This document shows positions 17,970 to 25,806 of a stretch of DNA of 64,000 nucleotides, piece after piece (the stretch's first letter is position 1; each line of letters starts with the position of its first letter). The notes under the pieces are model-generated. The model was not told the origin of the DNA. It ran no database searches and saw nothing but the letters and a program-made list of their open reading frames with translations. The stretch lies in contig NZ_JH636049.1 of assembly GCF_000258175.1 (NCBI RefSeq), forward strand, positions 3,077,482 to 3,141,481. Reading direction: 5' to 3'. The stretch comes from Saccharomonospora xinjiangensis XJ-54 (GTDB taxonomy: Bacteria; Actinomycetota; Actinomycetes; Mycobacteriales; Pseudonocardiaceae). The position numbers were made by a program, and so were the translations under genes.

Positions 17970-18506
17970 GTGACAAACGCTTCGTCGCCGTGGGACGGCG
18001 AGTTCAGCCGCTTCTTCGTCGAGCGCGCCCAGAATCTGCGTGCCACGGCCTACATGCTGTGCGGGGACTGGCATCGCGCGGAAGACATCACCCAGGCCGC
18101 GTTGACCAAGCTGTATGTGGTGTGGCCGAAACTCGCAAAGCACGACGCCCTTGTCTCGTACGCGCGCAAGGTCGTGATCCGGACATTTCTCGCCGAGAAC
18201 CGCAGGCTCTGGCGTCGGCGTGAGCGCCTGACGCACGACCTGCCGGAGCAGGTCGCGCACGAAGGCGAGACCGAGCAACGAATGCTGGTGAGGGCAGCGC
18301 TCTCCCGGGTGCCACCGCGCCAGCGCGCTGTGCTGGTGCTTCGCTACTGGGAGGATCTGAGCGTGGAGCAGACGGCGGCCGTGCTCGGCTGCTCGAACGG
18401 CACGGTCAAGAGTCAGACCGCCCGTGGCCTCGCCGCCCTTCGGCGGGCTCTCGCGCAGAGCGAAGCCGCTGTACCGGACGGAGGTGAACACTGTGTTCGA
18501 CGATGA
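17970..18506 (+). CDS. SigE-family ECF RNA polymerase sigma factor
   Basis: A 178-residue sigma factor with region 2 (LRATAYMLCGDWHRAEDITQ), a linker rich in Arg, and region 4 (LSRVPPRQRAVLVLRYWEDLSVEQTAAVLGCSNGTVKS) containing the DNA-binding helix-turn-helix. It matches the SigE group common in Streptomyces and relatives, whose members usually lack a standard zinc anti-sigma partner. The downstream membrane protein gene overlaps by 14 bases with its own strong ribosome-binding site inside this gene, so the two are coupled. The exported repeat protein upstream could be a target. Confidence 0.93.
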   Translation: MTNASSPWDGEFSRFFVERAQNLRATAYMLCGDWHRAEDITQAALTKLYVVWPKLAKHDALVSYARKVVIRTFLAENRRLWRRRERLTHDLPEQVAHEGETEQRMLVRAALSRVPPRQRAVLVLRYWEDLSVEQTAAVLGCSNGTVKSQTARGLAALRRALAQSEAAVPDGGEHCVRR

Positions 18507-18867
18507 CGACGTCCGCGCATTGTTGGCCGAGGTCCGCGCCGCGCCGGAACCGCCTCTGTGGCTCGACGGGAGCGAGATCGCCGCGCGCGGCCAGCGCATC
18601 AGGCGCAGGCGACGGGTGCTGACGGTCGCAGGAAGCTCGCTGGCCGTTGTCCTTGTCGGTGGACTCGTCGCATTGCTGGCGGCCTCCGCTCCGCGTGAAC
18701 CCGCACAGCCCGCGACACCGCAGCCTCCCCGCATGTCCGCGCCGGCCTCGGACGTTGCCGGGGGATCGTTCGAGGTCTCCGAGGCGCCGAGCGAAGCTGA
18801 CGTTCCTCAAGGACCGGAAACGTTCGAGGTTCGTCACCCTCCGAAGGACCAGAAGGAGACCAACTGA
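18493..18867 (+). CDS. single-pass membrane protein, candidate anti-sigma partner
   Basis: A 124-residue protein: an acidic N-terminal cytoplasmic part (FDDDDVRALLAEVRAAPEP), a basic patch RRRRR, one membrane helix (about residues 43-66), and an outer tail rich in Pro, Ser and Glu with SEAPSEADVPQGPETFEV. GTG 18493 follows GGAGGTG by 6 bases. No zinc HxxxCxxC anti-sigma motif is present. Position and topology fit a membrane anti-sigma or accessory protein for the SigE-type factor; this is inference. The outer tail is compositionally similar to the exported heptapeptide protein. Confidence 0.75.
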   Translation: MFDDDDVRALLAEVRAAPEPPLWLDGSEIAARGQRIRRRRRVLTVAGSSLAVVLVGGLVALLAASAPREPAQPATPQPPRMSAPASDVAGGSFEVSEAPSEADVPQGPETFEVRHPPKDQKETN

Positions 18868-18871
18868 GGCG

Positions 18872-18912
18872 CTGGCAGCCTGCGGATCTGTGAAGTGTCG
18901 GTAGGCTGCCGG
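18872..18912. terminator. hairpin between converging genes
   Basis: GGCAGCCT at 18874 pairs perfectly with AGGCTGCC at 18903; two further pairs (one a wobble) extend the stem. The loop is 21 bases. It lies between the membrane protein gene and the GH20 gene end and could serve both strands. Confidence 0.5.
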
Positions 18913-18972
18913 CCTCGGCCTTTCCGGTTCACTCGGCTCGCGGGTTCGCCTCACGGTGCGAGCACGCGTGTC

Positions 18973-20598
18973 TCAGTCCTGCCACGGAACCTCTGGCGAG
19001 CGGTAGAAGTCGATCCCGCGTTCCTCCCAGCGAGGAGCCTGCTTGCCGAGGCGCTCCCTGAACGCCGTCCAGTCGCGCGCTTCCTGTGGCGACCAGGCGA
19101 GTTCCGCCACAGCGGCGAGCCGAGGGAAGGCCATGTACTCGATATGGTCCGATGAGCGCAGGGTCTCCGACCACAGCGGTGCCTCGACGCCCAAGACGGC
19201 GTCCTCGCCCACACCGGTGACGTGGTCGCCCGGATTCCACTCGTAGGAGTCGCGGACCTCGATGTACCCGGCCCAGGACAGGCCGAGCGGCGTGTCTGGG
19301 TTGTACTTCATGTCCAGATACGTCTTGTTCGCGGGGGACATGATCACCCGATGGCCCCTGGCGACCGCGTCGGCGAGTTCGGCGTTGTCGGTCGAGGTGC
19401 CCCAGTACTGGGCCACCGTCGCGGTGGCAGGCTCGGCGCGCACGATCTCGTTCCAGCCGAACGGCCGCTTGCCGTACTTCTCCACGATCGGGAGCACGCG
19501 CCTCATGAACAGGCGGTAGTCCTCCGGCGTGGTCACGTGTGCCTCGTCGCCACCGATGTGCAGATACGGTCCCGGTGTCAGCTCCGATACCTCGCGGATG
19601 ACGTCCTCGACGAACTCGTACGTGATCTCCTTGCCGATGCACAACGAGCTGTATCCGACGGCCATGTCGGTGCGCGGGGGAGGCGCGATGCCGTCGCAGT
19701 TGAGTTCCGCGTAGGTGGACAGCGCCGAGTTGGTGTGGCCGGGCATGTCGATCTCGGGCACGACGGTGATGTAGCGGTCGGCCGCGTAGGCGACGATGTC
19801 GCTGTACTGCTCTTTCGTGAGGAAACCTGCACCCACGCCGTCAACCCCCGTACCAGGGCCTCCGCCGACCGTGGTGAGGCGCGGCCAGCTCTCGATCTCG
19901 ATTCGCCAGCCTTGGTCGTCGGTCAGGTGCAGGTGCAGGTGATTGATCTTGAAGCGGGCGAGCTCGTCGATGTAGGACTTGATCTCGTCGGGCGTGTGGA
20001 AGTGCCGGGCGATGTCGAGCATCGCGCCCCGGTAGGCGAAGCGCGGGTGATCGATGATCGTGCCGCCGGGAACCGTCCACGCCGTCGTGCGCCGGGCGTT
20101 CGCCTCGATGTCCGGCGGCAGCAGTTGCCGAAGCGTCTGGGTGCCCGCGAACAGGCCGGCCGCGGTGTTAGCGCGGATGGTGACTCCGTCGTCCGTGACC
20201 TCGATGCGGTAGCCCTCGCGCCCGAGTGTGTCCCCGACGTTGTCGAGCAGAAGCGAGATTCCGGATGGCTTGTGGCTACGGGCGGGCACCACGGGAAGCG
20301 GGTAACCGGTCGCTGGCCGCAGAGATTCGGCGAGGAGCAGGCCGACCTTGTGAGCCTCTGCCGAGCGCGGTTCCGTGCGGATGGGTGTCCACGGCGTGAG
20401 GCGGTATTCCGCCTCGGCGTCGGGGAAGACCTCCACCGGTGCGGGGACGACGTCGGTGAGAGCGGTCTCCGCCGATGTGGCCGCGCCGGTGGAGGAGGGG
20501 TCAGCGGTCGCCGACGTCGCCGTTGTCATCGCGAGAGCGGTGGTAAGCACCACCGCGACTCCGGTCATGGCCCTGGTTCTCCTGCTGCGCACGAGCAC
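18973..20598 (-). CDS. secreted beta-N-acetylhexosaminidase (GH20)
   Basis: A 541-residue enzyme with a Sec signal peptide (to about residue 32, ending ATSATA), a GH20b N-terminal domain and a GH20 catalytic barrel. The catalytic pair is Asp351-Glu352 in HIGGDEAH, where Asp orients the substrate N-acetyl group and Glu is the acid. HLHLTDDQGWRIEI and WGTSTD are also typical. It cleaves terminal GlcNAc or GalNAc from chitin, peptidoglycan-derived or glycoprotein sugars outside the cell. It converges on the sigma factor operon, and an inverted 21-bp-unit repeat lies about 150 bases upstream of its start. Confidence 0.95.
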   Translation of the reverse strand: MLVRSRRTRAMTGVAVVLTTALAMTTATSATADPSSTGAATSAETALTDVVPAPVEVFPDAEAEYRLTPWTPIRTEPRSAEAHKVGLLLAESLRPATGYPLPVVPARSHKPSGISLLLDNVGDTLGREGYRIEVTDDGVTIRANTAAGLFAGTQTLRQLLPPDIEANARRTTAWTVPGGTIIDHPRFAYRGAMLDIARHFHTPDEIKSYIDELARFKINHLHLHLTDDQGWRIEIESWPRLTTVGGGPGTGVDGVGAGFLTKEQYSDIVAYAADRYITVVPEIDMPGHTNSALSTYAELNCDGIAPPPRTDMAVGYSSLCIGKEITYEFVEDVIREVSELTPGPYLHIGGDEAHVTTPEDYRLFMRRVLPIVEKYGKRPFGWNEIVRAEPATATVAQYWGTSTDNAELADAVARGHRVIMSPANKTYLDMKYNPDTPLGLSWAGYIEVRDSYEWNPGDHVTGVGEDAVLGVEAPLWSETLRSSDHIEYMAFPRLAAVAELAWSPQEARDWTAFRERLGKQAPRWEERGIDFYRSPEVPWQD

Positions 20599-20753
20599 CT
20601 CCTGGTCAACGGGGTGTCTCCAGGGTCAAGCCCCAGAATTGGTTTAGACAACCCGTCGATCGGGTGAGATCGGAGCGAACTGCGTGCGATTCCCCGCCGC
20701 GCTGCGTTCCCGGGAGAGGAACCGGCCCGGTTCGAAGGAGCGCCGGCAGCGGC

Positions 20754-20892
20754 GTGTCCGCACTTCATGCGCGGGTGTCCGCACCTGGTGTACGGGTCTT
20801 TGCAGTTCCGGTCGAGCGGAGTCGGAGGACTCGACACGGAATGAACCCATCTGTACGGGAAGTGCGGACACGCGTACGGGAAGTGCGGACAC
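20754..20892. repeat. 21-bp-unit extragenic repeat element, inverted form (locus B)
   Basis: Forward cores GTGTCCGCAC at 20754 and 20775 plus a degraded one at 20796 are 21 bases apart. Inverted cores GTGCGGACAC sit at 20862 and 20883, also 21 apart. The intervening segment includes CAGTTCCGGTCGAGCGGAG, which resembles the middle of locus A. It lies between the divergent GH20 and membrane-kinase genes. Nothing else is apparent in the rest of this 460-base intergenic region. Confidence 0.8.
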
Positions 20893-21059
20893 GGCGCGGG
20901 GCTTGCTCGATCAGGTGAAGTCGGCGTGAGGGGAACCGCTCGTGGCAGTCGGCTGCGGAGTGCGATCGCCGCCCACCGTAAGCTCGGGTGTGAAGACAGG
21001 CATACTGTCCCTTCGGACGGTGCCGGACTATGCCGGGCGACGCGGCGAAGGAGCGAGGG

Positions 21060-22811
21060 GTGGAATCGATCGCGAGCGCGTTGCTCTCGTTCGCCTATCA
21101 ACTCTTCCAGCCAGGAATCTGGCCCGGAGACTGGGCGTGGGCAACGAGCATGGCCGGTGCGCTGATCGGCTTGTTCCCTGTCGGGGCGGCCGTGGGTGTC
21201 GCACTGATGCGAAAGTTCACGGGTAACCGCTACGACGGTGGCGCACTGGCCGCGTTGGCCGTTCTCGGGGCTGTCGGCATGCTGCTGATCCCCTGGTTCC
21301 TCACCACGGGTGTGTCGAGCGTGTTCCGATCGGTTTTCCGAGGTGACAATGCCGGGCTGTCCGGCATCGAGGTCTCCGCGCTCCGGCAGGACTACGGCAT
21401 CGGGCGCCAGGACGCGTACCTCGGCGGCGGGCAGAACATCTACGAGACTCTCTTCTACCCGTCCGGCGACGTGCTGTCCTACGGGCTCTCCCTCGTCGGT
21501 CTCGTCGGCCTTCCTGTGCTGATCCTGCTGTCCGTGATGCTGCTGGGCCGGATCGCTCTGCGGCGCGGGCCGAAATGGCCGGGCAGGCTCCTGTGGGTGC
21601 CGTTCGTGGTCTTCGTGTTCGTGTGCGCCGGTGTGGAGGCCAACACGGCCATCCACCTGTGGCTCGGGTTCCTTCCAGCCACGGTCCTCGGCGTCATCCC
21701 TGTGGCCCTCGTCGGACCGCCGAGCTGGTCAACGGTCGAGAACTCCGATCGCCGTCCGGACTCGGCCCAGTCGAAGCACGAGCTGCCGCAGCAACCGGTG
21801 CACGTCAATCCACGGGAGCCGGAGACCCCACCGACGCCACCTTCCACACCGCCGCCACCGCCTCCCCCTCCTGCCAAGCAGTACGCGCCGACATCGGTGG
21901 CTCCAGCCCCGGAGCCGTCGGCCGAACTGGCTGCCGTTCCGGGACCCGTGCCCACCCCGCCCGGTAGTTCGCAGCAAGGAAGCAGCCGGTTCCGGCGAGT
22001 CCGGCGGCTAGGCCACGGGGGCTTCGGCACCGTGTGGGAGGCCGTTGACACGCAACTCGGGCGCACGGTCGCGCTCAAGATCGCCCACGCGCCCGACCCC
22101 GATACCGAGGAACGCATGCAGCGCGAGGCAAGGGCGCTGGCCGCGCTCAGCCACCCGAACTGCGTTCGCGTCTACGACCTCGTGACCGAGCCCGACGGCC
22201 TCGCGCTCGTGATGGAGTACCTACAGGGCCAGCCGCTGGCCGAGATCGTGGACAACGGCGGCCCGCTCGACGACGTCGCGGCGGGACGGCTGTGGGCCAC
22301 CATGGCGAGCGCGCTGGCAGCAGCGCACAGCAAGGGCGTGCTGCACCGCGACATCAAGCCGTCCAACATCATCGTCGATCCCGACGGCGTTGCTCACCTC
22401 ATCGACTTCGGTATCGCCCGTAGCCGTGGCGACTCGAAGCTGACGGCCACCGGCATGATGGTCGGTACCCCCGACTATGTCGCGCCCGAGGCCGCGGCGG
22501 GTGCGCCCGCGAGCCCGGCCTCCGACGCCTGGCAGCTCGCGGCCACCGTCAGTTACGCGCTGACGGGCCAGCCGCCTCGCGGCACCAGGGAGACCCCGAT
22601 GGCGGCGCTCATGGCGGCCGCGCGGGCCGAGGCGCCGACGCACCTGCCGAGGCAGAGCGTGCACACCCGGCTTCTCTCCGCGTCGCTGGACCCGCAGCCG
22701 CGCAACCGGCCGACCCTGAACGTGGTCTACCGCGAGGTCGAGGGCTGGCTCTCCCGCGCCGGGACGTCGTCCGATGGTCCGGTGACGAAACTCGTGCCGC
22801 GTCAGCAGTGA
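21060..22811 (+). CDS. Ser/Thr protein kinase with N-terminal membrane domain
   Basis: A 583-residue protein with the reverse of the usual PknB layout. Residues about 1-235 hold five or six membrane helices with an outer loop between helices 2 and 3 (YGIGRQDAYLGGGQNIYETL). A Pro-rich linker follows (about 250-315), then a C-terminal kinase domain with GHGGFGTVW, VALKIA, HRDIKPSN, DFGIAR and GTPDYVAPE. All catalytic residues are present. GTG 21060 has AAGGAG six bases upstream; an ATG at 21030 would add ten residues. The membrane domain is not one I can name; it may sense membrane state or a small ligand. Confidence 0.9.
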   Translation: MESIASALLSFAYQLFQPGIWPGDWAWATSMAGALIGLFPVGAAVGVALMRKFTGNRYDGGALAALAVLGAVGMLLIPWFLTTGVSSVFRSVFRGDNAGLSGIEVSALRQDYGIGRQDAYLGGGQNIYETLFYPSGDVLSYGLSLVGLVGLPVLILLSVMLLGRIALRRGPKWPGRLLWVPFVVFVFVCAGVEANTAIHLWLGFLPATVLGVIPVALVGPPSWSTVENSDRRPDSAQSKHELPQQPVHVNPREPETPPTPPSTPPPPPPPPAKQYAPTSVAPAPEPSAELAAVPGPVPTPPGSSQQGSSRFRRVRRLGHGGFGTVWEAVDTQLGRTVALKIAHAPDPDTEERMQREARALAALSHPNCVRVYDLVTEPDGLALVMEYLQGQPLAEIVDNGGPLDDVAAGRLWATMASALAAAHSKGVLHRDIKPSNIIVDPDGVAHLIDFGIARSRGDSKLTATGMMVGTPDYVAPEAAAGAPASPASDAWQLAATVSYALTGQPPRGTRETPMAALMAAARAEAPTHLPRQSVHTRLLSASLDPQPRNRPTLNVVYREVEGWLSRAGTSSDGPVTKLVPRQQ

Positions 22812-22889
22812 CGCCGTGCCCGGTTCGGAAAGGCACCGGCCACGGCCGCCGCGAGGGACGGACTTACCGGGTTCCGGCAGCCTGCCGCG

Positions 22890-24461
22890 TCATCGCCAGG
22901 ACGGCAGCCACAGCTCCGCCTGCCAGCGGTCGTTGGTGATCGGGTCGCCGACGAGGATCGGCCACAGCCACACGAAGTTCGCGACGACCAGACCGACGTA
23001 GAGCGAGAGCACGAGCAGGCCGGTTCCCCGCCGTTCCTTGCCGCTTCTCGCGCTGCCGAGGATCTGGCCGAGCACGAGTGTGAGGCCGAGCGCGAGGAAC
23101 GGCGCGAGCGGAGTGGCGTAGAAGTAGTACATCTGCCGGTCGAGGTTGAGAAACCACGGCAGCAGGCCGGCGAGGTAGCCCACCAGCACGGCGGTGTAGC
23201 GCCAGTCGGCGCGGAACACCGAACGCCAGAGGCCCCAGGCCAGCACAGGCAGCGACAGCCACCACATCGCGGGCGTGCCGATGAGCATGGTGGCGCTCAC
23301 GCACTGCGACTCGCCGCAACCGGTGACGTCCTTGCCCGACTCGTAGTAGTAGAGCATCGGCCGCAGCCCCATCGGCCACGTCCAGGGCTTCGACTCCCAG
23401 GGGTGAGGATCGTCCTCCGGCGTGGTCAGGTTGCTGTGGAAGTCGAGCACGTTGGTCGTGTAGAGGAACAGTGAACGCAGCGCGTCGGGCACGAACCCGA
23501 ACGGCCCCGCGGCGACACCCTCGATCTCGACGTAGTGCCGGTCGGTGGCCGTCTCGCTGGCGAACCATGCCCACCAGCTCCCCAGATACACCAGCAGGGA
23601 GATCACGCCGATAGCCCAAATGGCAGGGAGCAGATCCTGCCGCAGCGCGCCGACCCACGGCCTGCGCACCCCCGCCGCTCGGCGCGCGGCGATGTCGAAG
23701 GCCACGCAGAGCAGGCCGAATCCGATCACCCAGTAGGCCCCGGACCACTTGACCGCCGTGGCGAGCCCCAGCATGACCCCCGCGCCGAACCGCCACCAGC
23801 GGAACCCGAGCCTCGGCCCGTAAGGCGAGGTGCCGATCCAGCCCTCGCGCACCGCGACCGCCAACCGTTGCCGAACCTGGTCGCGGTCGCACAGCAGGCA
23901 TGCGAACGCGGCGAGCACGAACAGCGCGATGAAGATGTCCAGCATCCCCATCCGCGACTGGAGGTGCAGCACACCGTCGCAGATCACGAGCACACCGGCC
24001 ACGGCGCCGAGCAATGTGGAGCGCGTTAGCCTGCGTGCGACTCTCACGGTGATCAGAACGATCAGCGCGCCCGCGATCGCCGCGCTGAACCGCCAGCCCC
24101 AGCCGTTGTATCCGAAGAGCCATTCACCGATGGCGATGAGCTGCTTGGCCAGGGGAGGGTGAACCACCAGCTCGTAGCCGTAGTTGTCCTCGTACCCGCC
24201 GTTGCGCAGCATCTGCCACGCCTGAGGCACGTAGTGTTTCTCGTCGAAAACCGGCGTGCCCTTGTCGGTGGGCACACCGAGATCGACGAGCCGCACGAAG
24301 GCTCCGATCGCGGTGAGCACCACCGTGACGATCAACGCGCGGATCCGGTCGCCCGGCATCGGCCTGCCGAGGAGCGTGGCTTCCCGATCGCTCGGAGGCT
24401 GCATGATCTGTGGCGCTCGGCCCACGCCGCCCGCCGACGAACGGGTGAGGAGTGCGGTCAC
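22890..24461 (-). CDS. pmt: protein O-mannosyltransferase (GT39, PMT family)
   Basis: A 523-residue polytopic membrane enzyme that moves mannose from polyprenyl-phosphate mannose to Ser/Thr of secreted proteins. The GT39 acidic catalytic site is in TPVFDEKHYVPQAW near the start, followed by a second conserved region HPPLAKQLIAIGEWLFGYNGWGWR and about ten further helices. M. tuberculosis Rv1002c is the model member. It is divergent from rsmI, as in Mycobacterium (Rv1002c/Rv1003). Secreted acceptor candidates in this window include the Rpf and other lipoproteins. TAGGAT 8 bases before the GTG suggests leaderless initiation. Confidence 0.94.
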   Translation of the reverse strand: MTALLTRSSAGGVGRAPQIMQPPSDREATLLGRPMPGDRIRALIVTVVLTAIGAFVRLVDLGVPTDKGTPVFDEKHYVPQAWQMLRNGGYEDNYGYELVVHPPLAKQLIAIGEWLFGYNGWGWRFSAAIAGALIVLITVRVARRLTRSTLLGAVAGVLVICDGVLHLQSRMGMLDIFIALFVLAAFACLLCDRDQVRQRLAVAVREGWIGTSPYGPRLGFRWWRFGAGVMLGLATAVKWSGAYWVIGFGLLCVAFDIAARRAAGVRRPWVGALRQDLLPAIWAIGVISLLVYLGSWWAWFASETATDRHYVEIEGVAAGPFGFVPDALRSLFLYTTNVLDFHSNLTTPEDDPHPWESKPWTWPMGLRPMLYYYESGKDVTGCGESQCVSATMLIGTPAMWWLSLPVLAWGLWRSVFRADWRYTAVLVGYLAGLLPWFLNLDRQMYYFYATPLAPFLALGLTLVLGQILGSARSGKERRGTGLLVLSLYVGLVVANFVWLWPILVGDPITNDRWQAELWLPSWR

Positions 24462-24469
24462 GGGCCCCG

Positions 24470-24475
24470 ATCCTA
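24470..24475 (-). promoter_or_regulatory. leaderless-type -10 box of pmt
   Basis: TAGGAT on the minus strand, 8 bases before GTG 24461. The opposing rsmI box begins only five bases further on. Confidence 0.45.
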
Positions 24476-24480
24476 CGGGC

Positions 24481-24486
24481 TAGCCT
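24481..24486 (+). promoter_or_regulatory. leaderless-type -10 box of rsmI
   Basis: TAGCCT ends 8 bases before GTG 24495. A weak GGGAG also lies in the gap and could act as a ribosome-binding site if transcription starts further upstream. Confidence 0.4.
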
Positions 24487-24494
24487 CTGGGAGC

Positions 24495-25319
24495 GTGACT
24501 CTCGTACTGGCTGCGACCCCACTCGGTGACTCCCGTGACGCCTCGCCACGGCTCGCCGAGGTACTCGCCGATGCGGACGTGGTAGCGGCCGAGGACACCC
24601 GACGGTTCAGGGCGCTCGCCACTGCTCTCGGCGTGACGCCCCGTGGCAGGGTCGTGAGTTTCTACGAGGACGTCGAGTCGGCGCGCCTTCCGAAGCTGAT
24701 GGAGGCGCTGCGCGATGGACGCACCGTCGTGCTCGTCACCGACGCGGGCATGCCGAGCGTGTCCGATCCCGGCTACCGGCTCGTCGCGGCCTGCGTCGAG
24801 GAGGGTGTGCGGGTCACGTGCGTTCCAGGGCCGTCCGCCGTGACCACCGCGCTGGCGGTGTCCGGCCTGCCGACGGAACGTTTCTGCTTCGAGGGGTTCG
24901 CGCCCCGCAAACCGGGCGAGCGTGCTCGCTGGCTTGCGGAACTGGTGAACCAGCCGCGCACGGCGGTGTTCTTCGACTCGCCCCACCGGCTGGCCACGAC
25001 GCTGGCGGAGGCCGCCGACGTGCTCGGTGCCGACCGCAGGGCGGCTGTGTGCCGTGAGCTGACGAAGACCTACGAGGAGGTGCGGCGCGGCGGCCTCGGT
25101 GAACTGGCGGCGTGGGCGGCGGACGGCGTGCGTGGCGAGATCACGGTGGTGCTTCAGGGTGCCGCGCCGAGGAAGGCCGATCTCGCCGACCTCGTCGCGG
25201 AGGTGTGTTCCCGCGTCGAAGCGGGGGAGCGGCTGAAATCGGCTGCGGGTGAGGTGGCGGAGGCTGCCGGGGTATCGAAGAAGGAACTCTACGACGCCGT
25301 GCTGAAGAACCGGGGCTGA
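24495..25319 (+). CDS. rsmI: 16S rRNA (cytidine-1402-2'-O)-methyltransferase
   Basis: A 274-residue SAM-dependent tetrapyrrole-methylase-fold enzyme that methylates the ribose of C1402 in 16S rRNA. Signatures are LVLAATPLGDSRDASPR, VAAEDTRR, VLVTDAGMPSVSDPGYRLV (SAM-binding loop), PGPSAVTTALAVSGLPTERF and FEGFAPRK. The C-terminal part (GVSKKELYDAVLK) is the usual RsmI HTH-like domain. In M. tuberculosis the same gene is next to pmt. The SMR gene starts four bases after the stop, so they are cotranscribed. Confidence 0.95.
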   Translation: MTLVLAATPLGDSRDASPRLAEVLADADVVAAEDTRRFRALATALGVTPRGRVVSFYEDVESARLPKLMEALRDGRTVVLVTDAGMPSVSDPGYRLVAACVEEGVRVTCVPGPSAVTTALAVSGLPTERFCFEGFAPRKPGERARWLAELVNQPRTAVFFDSPHRLATTLAEAADVLGADRRAAVCRELTKTYEEVRRGGLGELAAWAADGVRGEITVVLQGAAPRKADLADLVAEVCSRVEAGERLKSAAGEVAEAAGVSKKELYDAVLKNRG

Positions 25320-25323
25320 GCCG

Positions 25324-25638
25324 ATGGCGTGGCTCGTTCTCGTCGTCTCGGGCGTGCTGGAAACCGTGTGGGCCGCTGCCTTGGAGGCGTCGCGAGGTTT
25401 CTCCCGGCTGCGGCCGTCGCTGCTGTTCCTCGTGGCGTTGGCGGCGAGCATGGCGGGGCTGGCCTACGCGCTGCGCACCATTCCGGTCGGCACGGGCTAC
25501 GCGGTGTGGGTGGGAATCGGCGCTGTGGGCACCGCGCTGTACGGCATGGTCGTGTTGAACGAACCGGCGAGCGCGCTGCGCCTTGTTTTCCTCGCGATGA
25601 TCGTCGGCGGGGTCGTCGGGCTGAAGTTCGCCGGGTGA
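25324..25638 (+). CDS. SMR-family efflux protein (SugE/Gdx-like)
   Basis: A 104-residue protein with four membrane helices and the essential Glu at residue 13 in helix 1 (SGVLETVWAAALE). The helix 2-3 region IPVGTGYAVWVGIGAVG matches SugE/Gdx proteins, which export guanidinium or quaternary cations in exchange for protons as antiparallel dimers. Only one SMR gene is present, consistent with a homodimer. It starts four bases after rsmI. No guanidine riboswitch precedes it, so it is likely expressed with rsmI. Confidence 0.92.
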   Translation: MAWLVLVVSGVLETVWAAALEASRGFSRLRPSLLFLVALAASMAGLAYALRTIPVGTGYAVWVGIGAVGTALYGMVVLNEPASALRLVFLAMIVGGVVGLKFAG

Positions 25639-25806
25639 TCCGCCGAGCCTTGCGCCCGGCGTCCACCGGATGCGTGCCGACGCGATCAGTCGAATCTCCG
25701 AGTCCGCGCCGTGTCCACCCCGCGCGGTCTCAAGCCCGGCGGGTCCGGATGCGTGAGGTCCTGTCGGCGGTTCGCCCGCATTGTCGTCGCCGATGGCGCT
25801 ACTGCC

